Shown piece by piece: positions 1 through 5,887 of a stretch of DNA of 5,887 nucleotides. Made by a program: the position numbers and the translations under genes. The number at the start of each line of letters is the position of its first letter. Position 1 is the first letter of the stretch. Source of the DNA: an uncultured Oscillospiraceae bacterium (GTDB lineage: Bacteria > Bacillota > Clostridia > Oscillospirales > Ruminococcaceae). The DNA lies in NCBI GenBank assembly GCA_910578755.1, contig CAJTSZ010000085.1, positions 2,842 through 8,728 on the forward strand. The letters run 5' to 3'. Below the pieces are notes generated by a model that saw nothing but the letters and a program-made list of their open reading frames with translations, did not search any database and was not told the DNA's origin.

Positions 1-1
1 A

Positions 2-793
2 ATTATTGCGCCGTGGCGCACCTGGGAATTAAAATCCCGTGAAGAGGAAATTGAATACGCCGAAAGCCACAACATTCCAATTTCCATTACAAAGGAAACC
101 AACTATTCTAAGGATAAAAACATTTGGCATCTTTCCCACGAAGGCCTTGACCTGGAGGACCCAGCCAACGAGCCCAACTACAATAAAATACTGGAAATGA
201 GCGTTACCCCGGAAAACGCGCCGAATGTGCCTTCCTATGTTACTGTTGATTTTGAAAAAGGTATCCCCGTAGGGCTGGACGGCCAAAAAATGGACGCTGT
301 TTCCCTGATGAAACAATTAAATAAAATTGGCGGGGAAAACGCTATTGGTATTACCGATATTGTGGAAAACCGTTTGGTAGGCATGAAAAGCCGCGGCGTT
401 TACGAAACCCCAGGGGGCACCATCCTGTACCATGCCCACGGCGTTTTGGAAACCCTCTGCCTGGATAAAGATACAATGCACTTTAAACAGGAGGTTGCCA
501 ATAAATATTCGGAATTGGTTTATGATGGAAAATGGTTTACCCCATTAAAGGACGCCCTGGATGCCTTTGTTAACAGCACCCAGGAAACAGTGACAGGCTC
601 TGTGAAATTGAAGCTGTACAAGGGTAATATTATCAACGCCGGTGTTACCAGCCCTTACTCCCTCTACTCGGAGGAAATTGCTACCTTTGGCGAGGACGAT
701 GTTTACAATCAAATGGATTCCCAAGGCTTTATCAACCTGTTTGGCCTTCCAATTAAGGTAAAAGCAATGTTGGACGAAAAAAACAATAAATAA
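2..793 (+). CDS. argG: Argininosuccinate synthase, C-terminal part (5' end outside window)
   Basis: This cytoplasmic enzyme joins citrulline and aspartate using ATP to give argininosuccinate, the penultimate step of arginine synthesis. The frame is open from the left edge and ends at TAA 791-793, giving 263 residues. The family is usually about 400 residues, so roughly the first 140 are missing, including the N-terminal ATP-binding loop (SGGLDTS type). The visible part starts in the conserved IIAPWRTWELKSREEEIEYA segment. It continues through the family hallmark NYSKDKNIWHLSHEGLDLED and the PANEPNY stretch, then the synthetase and C-terminal oligomerisation regions (GIGITDIVENRLVGMKSRG-like, YETPGGTILYHAH). 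The downstream neighbour is argH, 103 bp away in the same direction, so a shared transcript is likely. An internal ATG at 197 begins a shorter open frame, but conserved ArgG sequence continues upstream of it, so it is not the real start. Identity is recognised from sequence; the operon is inferred. Confidence 0.97.
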   Translation: MIAPWRTWELKSREEEIEYAESHNIPISITKETNYSKDKNIWHLSHEGLDLEDPANEPNYNKILEMSVTPENAPNVPSYVTVDFEKGIPVGLDGQKMDAVSLMKQLNKIGGENAIGITDIVENRLVGMKSRGVYETPGGTILYHAHGVLETLCLDKDTMHFKQEVANKYSELVYDGKWFTPLKDALDAFVNSTQETVTGSVKLKLYKGNIINAGVTSPYSLYSEEIATFGEDDVYNQMDSQGFINLFGLPIKVKAMLDEKNNK

Positions 794-823
794 GTATCCA
801 TAAACAGTTTTTCCCAGCTGCAA

Positions 824-855
824 GGCTCCCTCCAAAAATAAAAGGGGAGGGAGTC
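824..855 (+). other. GC-rich hairpin in the argG-argH gap
   Basis: Positions 826-833 (CTCCCTCC) are exactly complementary to 846-853 (GGAGGGAG). One G-T and one G-C pair extend the stem to ten pairs (824-833 with 846-855) around an A-rich 12-nt loop. No T tract follows on either strand, so it is not a standard intrinsic terminator. It could stabilise or be processed within an argGH message, or act as an attenuator that trims argH expression. The structure is seen; the role is inference. Confidence 0.5.
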
Positions 856-868
856 CTGCCCGATAACC

Positions 869-882
869 TATATTTTTATATA
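869..882. promoter_or_regulatory. AT-rich palindrome with ARG-box geometry before argH
   Basis: TATAT (869-873) and ATATA (878-882) form a perfect inverted repeat around TTTT. This is the 5-4-5 layout of the operator bound by the arginine repressor ArgR/AhrC, whose core is TGAAT-wwww-ATTCA. Only three of five bases match that core in each half, so the assignment is weak. It abuts the argH ribosome binding site (882-889). It may simply be AT-rich leader sequence or part of a weak -10 region. Confidence 0.2.
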
Positions 883-896
883 AAGGAAGTTTTACC

Positions 897-2276
897 ATGA
901 CAATGTGGAACGGCCGCTTTACAAAGGAGCTGGATTCCAAAATAAACGACTTTAATTCCTCCATTTCCTTCGACCATGTAATGTACCAGGAGGACATCCT
1001 TGGTTCCATGGCCCATGCAAAAATGTTGGGGGAAACCGGTATTATAGATAAAACAGAAGCAGAGGCCATTGTGGAAGGACTTCAGGGTATTTTAGAGGAT
1101 ATCCAGTCCGGCGCCCTGCTTTTTGACCCCAACGCCGAGGATATCCACATGTTTGTGGAGGAAGTGCTTACCCAGCGCATTGGGGATACAGGCAAGCGCC
1201 TGCATACAGCCCGCAGCCGGAATGACCAGGTGGCCCTGGATATTAAAATGTATTTAAAAACCAAAATGGAGCAAATAAAAGCCGCCTTAATGGAACTGAC
1301 AGAAACGGTCATCCAAAAATCAGAGGAAAATCTGCACACAGTTATGCCAGGCTATACCCACCTGCAAATTGCACAGCCGGTTACCTTTGCCCACCACCTT
1401 ATGGCGTACTGCCAAATGTTCCTCCGAGACCTGGACCGCCTAAAGGACTGCTACGGCAGAACCGATGTTATGCCCCTGGGCAGTGGGGCGCTGGCTGCCA
1501 CAACATACCCCATTGACAGGGAAATGGCAGCCAAGGAATTAGGCTTTTCCGCCATTACCGCCAACAGTATGGACGGCGTTTCCGATAGGGACTACTGTAT
1601 GGAGTTAGCTGGTGTTCTCTCCATTTTAATGGTACACCTTTCCCGCTTTTGTGAGGAAATTATCCTTTGGTGCTCCAGTGAATTTAAGTTTATAGAATTA
1701 GATGACGCCTTTGCAACAGGCTCCAGTATTATGCCCCAAAAGAAAAACCCAGATATTGCCGAACTGATTCGCGGTAAAGCAGGAAGGGTTTTTGGAAACC
1801 TTACCACCTTGCTTACCATGATGAAGGGTATTCCCCTGGCATACGATAAGGATATGCAGGAGGATAAGCAAGCTATTTTTGATAGCATTGAAACAGTACT
1901 GCTGTGTATAGGCGCCTTTACCCCCATGCTGAAAACCATAACGGTAAACAAAACAGCTATGGAACAGGCGGCCCAAAAAGGCTTCATCAATGCAACAGAC
2001 TGTGCCGATTATTTGGTAAAACATGGTATGCCATTCCGGGAGGCACACCACGTTTCCGGCAGTTTGGTGCGCCTGTGCATTGAAAAAAATTGTACCTTGG
2101 ACCAACTGCCCTTAGAAGAATACAAAGCCCAAAGCTCCCTTTTTGAGGAAGATATTTACACCGCCATTTCTGTTTCCCACTGTGTAGCACAGCGTAAAGT
2201 TTTGGGCGGCCCCGCGCCGGAGGCAGTGAAAGTACAAATCCTTCAGGCGCAGGAGCTTTTGGCAAAATTAAAATAA
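897..2276 (+). CDS. argH: Argininosuccinate lyase
   Basis: This enzyme cleaves argininosuccinate to arginine and fumarate, the last step of arginine synthesis. It is a cytoplasmic homotetramer of the fumarase/aspartase superfamily. The 459-residue product is full length for the family. Visible motifs in order: the N-terminal MWNGRFTKELD; HTARSRNDQ at about 103-111 (substrate binding); MPGYTHLQIAQP at about 150-161, with His155 in the conserved catalytic Thr-His pair; and the superfamily signature GSSIMPQKKNPD at about 275-286, which carries the catalytic serine loop. ATG 897 is chosen because AAAGGAAG (882-889) lies 7 nt upstream and the MWNGRF start is conserved; an ATG two codons later is the only close rival. 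The gene follows argG and is closed by a strong terminator at 2307-2340. No frame damage or missing key residue is seen. Confidence 0.98.
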   Translation: MTMWNGRFTKELDSKINDFNSSISFDHVMYQEDILGSMAHAKMLGETGIIDKTEAEAIVEGLQGILEDIQSGALLFDPNAEDIHMFVEEVLTQRIGDTGKRLHTARSRNDQVALDIKMYLKTKMEQIKAALMELTETVIQKSEENLHTVMPGYTHLQIAQPVTFAHHLMAYCQMFLRDLDRLKDCYGRTDVMPLGSGALAATTYPIDREMAAKELGFSAITANSMDGVSDRDYCMELAGVLSILMVHLSRFCEEIILWCSSEFKFIELDDAFATGSSIMPQKKNPDIAELIRGKAGRVFGNLTTLLTMMKGIPLAYDKDMQEDKQAIFDSIETVLLCIGAFTPMLKTITVNKTAMEQAAQKGFINATDCADYLVKHGMPFREAHHVSGSLVRLCIEKNCTLDQLPLEEYKAQSSLFEEDIYTAISVSHCVAQRKVLGGPAPEAVKVQILQAQELLAKLK

Positions 2277-2306
2277 AAGCTTTTCATTTTCATTATCCTT
2301 ATTTTT

Positions 2307-2340
2307 CAAAAAAGCCGGCAAAATTTTGCCGGCTTTTTTG
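2307..2340 (+). terminator. Intrinsic terminator of the arginine genes, bidirectional form
   Basis: A perfect 34-nt palindrome begins 30 nt after the argH stop. Its core is GCCGGCAAAA / TTTTGCCGGC, flanked by A6 on the left (2308-2313) and T6 on the right (2334-2339). The GC stem followed by a T run is the standard intrinsic terminator form. Because the palindrome is perfect, it would work on either strand, although no converging minus-strand gene is present in the window. Confidence 0.92.
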
Positions 2341-2371
2341 GTGTTGTAGTAAGAAAAACTTAACAGTATGT

Positions 2372-2417
2372 CCAGGTTCCTAAATGCCCTGTTTTGGGTA
2401 CTTTCCCTGGTTTTTTT
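2372..2417 (+). terminator. Possible second, weak terminator or attenuator upstream of yunB
   Basis: CCAGG (2372-2376) can pair with CCTGG (2406-2410), directly followed by seven Ts (2411-2417). Inside, CCC (2387-2389) can pair with GGG (2396-2398). The interior loops are large, so the fold is weak. CAGG (2373-2376) could instead pair with CCTG (2388-2391). It may be a backup to the argH terminator. The rest of the 2277-2466 gap shows no gene and no convincing sigma-A promoter. Confidence 0.3.
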
Positions 2418-2466
2418 GAATATGATGTTTTATGAGCTACAAAAACATTAAAAAGGGGGCAGCAGG

Positions 2467-3183
2467 ATGCGTTACAAAGTAACAGTGGACCAGCGGCGCA
2501 GGCAGCTTAGGCAGTTCCGCATTGCGGTTGTTGTTTTAGTGCTGCTTATTGTTATGGTTTTGGCAGATATGCGGGTACGGCCCGTAATTAAAACAGTGGC
2601 GGGCCATTACGGCAGGCTTTATGCCGCTGAAATTATAAATCAAGCGGCGGCGAGGGAAATGGAGGAAAACAGCCAGGACTACCAGGATATTGTTATCCTT
2701 CACCGGGATAACAATTTGCAGGTTACTTCCTTAGAATTGGATATGGTAAAGGTAAACCGTCTAAAAACCCGGGTTACTGGCGAGGTTTTGGAGGCACTGG
2801 AGGAAAACGAGGAAAATACCATACAGTTTCCCTTGGGTACCATGGTAGGCAGTGAGCTTTTTGCTGGTTGGGGGCCAATGGTAGAATTAAAGGTAGCCCC
2901 AGCAGGGTATGTGGATGTGCAGATAGAAAACCACTTTCAGCAGGCAGGTATTAACCAGGTGCTCCACGAAATTTCCCTGCAAATCGACGCCAGGGTAACA
3001 GCAATTGTTCCAGGTTGCTCGGCAGAAGCCCTGGTAAGTACTAACTTTGTAGTGGCCCAAACAGTGATTGTAGGTACTGTTCCAGAAGCGTTTACCAATG
3101 TAGAGGAGGGTTCCAACGGCATTTCATCTAAAATTTTTGATTTTGGCGCGGATAAAAACAAAAACAACCTGCCGTTAACATAA
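2467..3183 (+). CDS. yunB: Sporulation protein YunB
   Basis: This is a membrane-anchored sporulation protein. In Bacillus subtilis yunB is expressed in the mother cell under sigma-E and is needed for efficient spore formation; its biochemical role is not well defined. The 238-residue product is close to the usual family length of about 250. It has a basic N-terminus (RRR at 10-12), one hydrophobic segment at about 19-33, and then the family's RPVI motif (38-41), so most of the protein should lie outside the cytoplasmic face. Family-like segments follow: PLGTMVGSELFAGWGP at about 122-137, AGINQVLHEI at 160-169, and TVIVGTVPEAF at about 199-209. The ATG is preceded by AAGGGGG (2453-2459) with 7 nt spacing. 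It stands alone between terminator-like structures, so it is probably monocistronic. I could not find a convincing sigma-E promoter by eye. Confidence 0.9.
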   Translation: MRYKVTVDQRRRQLRQFRIAVVVLVLLIVMVLADMRVRPVIKTVAGHYGRLYAAEIINQAAAREMEENSQDYQDIVILHRDNNLQVTSLELDMVKVNRLKTRVTGEVLEALEENEENTIQFPLGTMVGSELFAGWGPMVELKVAPAGYVDVQIENHFQQAGINQVLHEISLQIDARVTAIVPGCSAEALVSTNFVVAQTVIVGTVPEAFTNVEEGSNGISSKIFDFGADKNKNNLPLT

Positions 3184-3208
3184 AATCAGCCAAGGGAAAA
3201 TGTGGCGA

Positions 3209-3227
3209 AAGGGGAGATTGCCCCCTT
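3209..3227 (+). terminator. Weak hairpin after yunB, possible terminator
   Basis: AAGGGG (3209-3214) pairs with CCCCTT (3222-3227) across a 7-nt loop, starting 26 nt after the yunB stop. The following bases (GTTTACC) are only slightly T-rich. The position suits a yunB terminator, but the stem is short and the tail poor. Confidence 0.35.
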
Positions 3228-3245
3228 GTTTACCGCAGGTGAAAT

Positions 3246-3411
3246 ATGATAAAATACATACAGTTTGAAAACCAAGGTGTAAAAGAAGAAATGTACTGGA
3301 TACCTATTACACAAGGCCTTTCCTGTATTTCTTAATGATTATTTAAGCAAAGAGCATTGCGGTATAGAACACATTGTTTCGGATGAAAGAAATGAACAAA
3401 TTGCTTATTAA
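3246..3411 (+). pseudogene. Possible remnant of an unidentified reading frame
   Basis: Two short, overlapping open stretches sit before the nucleotidyltransferase gene. One runs from ATG 3246 to TAA 3333-3335 (29 codons, beginning MIKYIQFENQGVKEEMY), with a marginal AGGTGA 3 nt before the ATG. The other is a different frame, open from about 3283 to TAA 3409-3411. It contains the protein-like stretch FLNDYLSKEHCGIEH followed by IVSDERNEQIAY. The second frame has no start codon with a ribosome binding site, so it could be the tail of a gene broken by a frameshift or carried in with the next gene. I do not recognise the family. Chance open frames of this size are common, so this call is weak. 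Confidence 0.25.
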
Positions 3412-3420
3412 AAATTCTGT

Positions 3421-3429
3421 AGGAAGGGG
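3421..3429 (+). promoter_or_regulatory. Strong ribosome binding site that sets the TTG start of the nucleotidyltransferase
   Basis: AGGAAGGGG lies 7 nt before TTG 3437. None of the upstream in-frame candidates (TTG 3374, ATG 3383, ATG 3392) has a comparable purine-rich site at proper spacing. I therefore place the start at 3437 rather than at a longer form. Confidence 0.7.
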
Positions 3430-3436
3430 AATTACT

Positions 3437-4084
3437 TTGAACGAGCTGATAAGACAAGCCAACAAGTTGTTAGAAAACTGCGGTTTCCAGTATGCTTTCT
3501 GCGGCGGGTGGGCAATCGACTTGTTTATCGGAGAGGAAACGCGAAAACATGGCGATATTGACATTCTTGCATATTGGCCGGAGCGCAATACGATTATTCA
3601 ATATATGCAATCCCTTGGGTTTCACGTGTATGAAATGCTTGGCAACGGAAAAGCCCATCAAATCACCGATATTCGTGACCAAATAAAAAGTAAAAGAAAC
3701 ATTTTTTGCTGTACACAAGACTGCGAGTTGGTGCGCCTGTTAGCAACAGACAAAACAGATGTATATTTTATCGATTTTAAACACATAGGGCAGACGAAAT
3801 TGAATTTTATTGAATTTTTATTTAATGACAAAGATGGTACAGCTTTGTTGTACGCACGTAATCATGCAATTAAACTGGCGTTAACCGATGCTGTTTTGTA
3901 CAAGGACCATTTGCCGTACTTAGCGCCGGAAATGTGCTTGCTTTATAAGTCTACAGATACCGAAAGAGAAGGCTATCAAAGTGATTATGAAAATGCTGTG
4001 GCTAACATGAACCAACGTCAAAGGCGTTGGCTTAATGATGCTTTGGCAATTATGTATCCCCAAGGCCATAAATGGAACTTGTGA
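3437..4084 (+). CDS. Nucleotidyltransferase of the aminoglycoside/lincosamide ANT(2'')-Lnu type
   Basis: The predicted product is a 215-residue cytoplasmic protein with the antibiotic-type nucleotidyltransferase fold. Relatives transfer AMP or a similar group onto aminoglycosides or lincosamides, but many homologues have no known substrate, so resistance is only a possibility. Motifs, counted from TTG 3437: FCGGWAIDLFIGEETRKHGDIDI at about 21-43, holding the Gly-Gly-Trp loop and the metal-binding Asp40-x-Asp42; LPYLAPEMCLLYKS at 159-172; and QRQRRWL at 193-199 near the C-terminus, the usual order in this group. It is somewhat longer than the shortest resistance enzymes (about 160-180 residues). 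Longer starts (TTG 3374, ATG 3383, ATG 3392) lack good ribosome binding sites and would overlap the upstream remnant. By hand count 3481-4080 is about 40% GC, against about 48% for 4261-4860 in ligA, which suggests acquisition. No clear promoter was found. Confidence 0.85.
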   Translation: MNELIRQANKLLENCGFQYAFCGGWAIDLFIGEETRKHGDIDILAYWPERNTIIQYMQSLGFHVYEMLGNGKAHQITDIRDQIKSKRNIFCCTQDCELVRLLATDKTDVYFIDFKHIGQTKLNFIEFLFNDKDGTALLYARNHAIKLALTDAVLYKDHLPYLAPEMCLLYKSTDTEREGYQSDYENAVANMNQRQRRWLNDALAIMYPQGHKWNL

Positions 4085-4100
4085 ATATATGCAGATAAGG

Positions 4101-4128
4101 GGACGAAAGCAAGGGATGGCTTTTGCCC
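4101..4128 (+). terminator. Imperfect hairpin after the nucleotidyltransferase gene
   Basis: Positions 4101-4110 pair with 4119-4128 in a ten-position stem containing one A-C mismatch and one G-T pair, around an 8-nt loop. It begins 16 nt after the stop codon. No proper T tract follows (ACAATTT), so termination would be inefficient if it happens at all. Confidence 0.3.
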
Positions 4129-4146
4129 ACAATTTGCACATACTAA

Positions 4147-4175
4147 TTGAAAATACCACGTAAAGGAATTGTAAT
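4147..4175 (+). promoter_or_regulatory. Sigma-A-type promoter of ligA
   Basis: TTGAAA (4147-4152, five of six consensus bases) and TGTAAT (4170-4175, five of six) are separated by exactly 17 nt. Transcription would begin near 4182, leaving a leader of about 20-25 nt before the ligA start. This gives ligA expression independent of the upstream gene. It is a match by eye, not an experimental start. Confidence 0.7.
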
Positions 4176-4192
4176 ACAAAATACTTGTAGTA

Positions 4193-4198
4193 GAAGGG
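4193..4198 (+). promoter_or_regulatory. Ribosome binding site of ligA
   Basis: GAAGGG lies 4, 7 and 10 nt before the in-frame candidates GTG 4203, TTG 4206 and TTG 4209. Spacing favours TTG 4206. The nearby ATG at 4199 is out of frame. Confidence 0.6.
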
Positions 4199-4205
4199 AT
4201 GTGTG

Positions 4206-5887
4206 TTGTTGGATATTTTAGAAGCAAAAAAATTGGCGGAGCAATGGCGCGGCCAGCTGGAGCTGTACAGCTACCAGTATTATGTGCTTAACGACCCGCA
4301 GGTGACAGATTTTGAATTTGATAAGCTGATGCACCAGCTTATGGGTTTGGAAAACCAGTTCCCAGAACTGATTACCCCCGATTCACCGACCCACCGCGTA
4401 GGCGGTGTGGCAGAAAACACCTTTGCCCCTGTGGAGCACCAAGTGCAAATGGGTTCTCTGCAGGATGTGTTTGCGGAAGAAGACCTTCGTGAATTTGACC
4501 GTAAGGTAAGGGAAATAGTAGAAAACCCAGTGTACATTGTGGAGCCTAAAATTGACGGGCTTTCTGTTTCATTGGAATATGAAAACGGGGTACTTGTCCG
4601 CGGTTCTACCCGGGGGAACGGCTTTGTTGGCGAGGATGTAACCGCAAACCTAAAAACCATAAAGTCCATACCGTTAAAGCTGAAGGAACCTGTGCCTTAT
4701 TTGGAGGTTCGGGGGGAAATATATATGCCTGTCAGCAGTTTTTTAAAGGTGGTGGAGCAGCAGGAGCTTAACGGGGGAAAACCCTTTAAAAACCCGCGAA
4801 ATGCAGCATCAGGTTCGCTGCGGCAGAAAAACCCTAAAATTACGGCAAAACGCGGGCTGGATATTTTTGTGTTTAACTTGCAGCAGGCCCAGGGCGTGGA
4901 GTTTACCGGTCATAAACAAGCTTTGGATAAAATGCAAAACCTAGGCCTCCAGGTGGTTCCCTCCTACATTGCGGTAACAGATATAGAAGAAGCCATAGCC
5001 CAAATACGCCGCATTGGGGAAAGCCGCGGTAAAAATGGGTATGATATTGACGGCGCTGTTATTAAGGTGGACAATTTTGAACAGAGGGAGCTGCTGGGTT
5101 CCACAGCAAAATTTCCTAAATGGGCGGTAGCCTTTAAGTACCCGCCAGAGGAAAAGGCCACAGAGCTGCTTCAAGTAGAAGTGCAGGTGGGACGAACGGG
5201 GGTTCTCACACCAACAGCTGTTTTTCGGCCGGTGCATCTGGCAGGTACCACTGTAAGCCGTGCCGTCCTGCATAATCAGGATTTTATCAACGAAAAACAA
5301 ATTGCCATTGGCGACCAAATCATTGTCCGCAAGGCAGGAGAAATTATCCCGGAAGTGGTTGCGGTGGTCCAGCATAACGGCGGTTTGGTATACCAGCTGC
5401 CGGAAACCTGCCCTTCCTGCGGGGCAAAGGTGGTTCGGGAGGAAGGACAAGCTGCTGTCCGCTGCCCAAACATCAACTGCCCAGCTCAGCTGCTGCGCAA
5501 TTTAATCCACTTTGCCTGCCGCAGCGCTATGGATATTGAAGGCCTTGGCCCAGCCCTTTTAGAAAATTTAATTAAGGAAAACCTTGTGGCTTCCCCTGCG
5601 GACTTATACAGCCTTACGGTAGATTCTGTAGCAGAATTGGAGCGTATGGGTAAAAAAAGCGGGAAAAATGTGATTGCATCCATAGAAAAATCAAAAAATA
5701 ACGATTTATCCAAGCTGGTGTTTGCTTTAGGCATACCCAATATTGGGGAAAAGGCGGCGGTTTTACTGGCCCGCCAGTTTGGTTCCATGAAGCGGCTGAT
5801 GGCAGCTTCAACAGAGGAAATGGAAGCCATAGAAGGCTTTGGCAGCGTTATGGCCAAGGCAGTGGAGGACTTTTTTGCCGACCCAGG
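4206..5887 (+). CDS. ligA: NAD+-dependent DNA ligase, N-terminal 560 residues (3' end outside window)
   Basis: This essential enzyme seals nicks in duplex DNA during replication and repair, using NAD+ as the adenylate donor. The frame is open from the start to the right edge; about 100 residues are missing compared with the usual 650-670, namely the end of the helix-hairpin-helix region and the BRCT domain. Domains in order: Ia region with YSYQYYVLNDPQVTDFEFDKLM (NMN binding); TPDSPTHRVGG; MGSLQDVF; the adenylation motif EPKIDG with nucleophile Lys115; RGNGFVGEDVT; LEVRGEIYMP; NPRNAASGSLRQ; GYDIDGAVIKV; WAVAFKYPPEE; the OB fold with VGRTGVLTPTAVF; four zinc cysteines at about 402, 405, 420 and 425; then helix-hairpin-helix sequence (MDIEGLG, LGIPNIGEKAA, IEGFG). 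The exact start is uncertain: GTG 4203, TTG 4206 and TTG 4209 are all in frame, and I chose 4206 by spacing from GAAGGG. All catalytic residues checked are present. Confidence 0.97.
   Translation, partial: MLDILEAKKLAEQWRGQLELYSYQYYVLNDPQVTDFEFDKLMHQLMGLENQFPELITPDSPTHRVGGVAENTFAPVEHQVQMGSLQDVFAEEDLREFDRKVREIVENPVYIVEPKIDGLSVSLEYENGVLVRGSTRGNGFVGEDVTANLKTIKSIPLKLKEPVPYLEVRGEIYMPVSSFLKVVEQQELNGGKPFKNPRNAASGSLRQKNPKITAKRGLDIFVFNLQQAQGVEFTGHKQALDKMQNLGLQVVPSYIAVTDIEEAIAQIRRIGESRGKNGYDIDGAVIKVDNFEQRELLGSTAKFPKWAVAFKYPPEEKATELLQVEVQVGRTGVLTPTAVFRPVHLAGTTVSRAVLHNQDFINEKQIAIGDQIIVRKAGEIIPEVVAVVQHNGGLVYQLPETCPSCGAKVVREEGQAAVRCPNINCPAQLLRNLIHFACRSAMDIEGLGPALLENLIKENLVASPADLYSLTVDSVAELERMGKKSGKNVIASIEKSKNNDLSKLVFALGIPNIGEKAAVLLARQFGSMKRLMAASTEEMEAIEGFGSVMAKAVEDFFADP

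Noticed and set aside
545..1069. A 174-codon minus-strand open frame across the end of argG and start of argH
   Set aside because: It is the antisense shadow of two clearly recognised genes, crosses their boundary, and has no family-like motif.
1592..2265. Several overlapping minus-strand open frames inside argH
   Set aside because: All are antisense to conserved argininosuccinate lyase sequence and lack ribosome binding sites tied to a recognisable product.
2418..2443. Possible sigma-E promoter for yunB (GAATATG and GCTACAAA)
   Set aside because: The spacer is only 11 nt and the -10 matches about five of eight bases, well off the sigma-E consensus.
3226..3253. TTGTTT with GATAAA as a promoter for the nucleotidyltransferase
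   Set aside because: Only three and four of six bases match the consensus, and the other nearby -10 option (TATGAT 3245) has a 13-nt spacer, too short.
3257..3264. CATACAGT, resembling a sigma-E or sigma-K -10 element
   Set aside because: No matching -35 element lies at the expected distance, and a single 8-nt match is weak.
3184..4205. Insertion sequence or integrative element around the nucleotidyltransferase
   Set aside because: I found no transposase or integrase motif, no terminal inverted repeats and no flanking direct repeats; acquisition rests only on composition and context.
4941..5450. A 169-codon minus-strand open frame within ligA
   Set aside because: The plus strand encodes intact, conserved ligase motifs across the whole stretch; the minus frame resembles no protein I know.

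Overview
The window looks like chromosomal DNA from an endospore-forming member of the Firmicutes, probably class Clostridia and perhaps near the Oscillospiraceae. The evidence is a YunB-type sporulation gene, strong purine-rich ribosome binding sites, frequent TTG/GTG starts, and the Gram-positive style of the ArgG, ArgH and LigA sequences. The family-level placement is inference. All five recognisable genes lie on the plus strand, and I found no credible minus-strand gene.

Layout. Positions 2-793 are the 3' part of argG (argininosuccinate synthase). After a 103-bp gap with a GC-rich hairpin and an AT palindrome comes argH (897-2276, argininosuccinate lyase). Together they catalyse the last two steps of arginine synthesis: citrulline plus aspartate to argininosuccinate, then arginine plus fumarate. 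A perfect 34-nt palindrome with a T tract (2307-2340) ends this unit. A 190-bp gap follows, with a second, weaker terminator-like structure, and then yunB (2467-3183), a membrane-anchored sporulation protein.

A roughly 250-bp stretch without an intact gene (3184-3436) holds a weak hairpin and short open stretches that look like remains of a decayed or truncated reading frame. Next is a small nucleotidyltransferase gene of the ANT(2'')/Lnu type (best start TTG at 3437, end 4084). It is more AT-rich than its neighbours. The window closes with the first 560 or so codons of ligA (NAD+-dependent DNA ligase), which has a well-formed sigma-A-type promoter just upstream and runs off the right edge.

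The arginine, sporulation and ligase genes are ordinary core functions that share a neighbourhood rather than a pathway. The accessory element is the nucleotidyltransferase and the fossil sequence before it, which together look like an insertion between yunB and ligA. I see no CRISPR array, tRNA, rRNA, insertion sequence, or clear multi-gene novel system.
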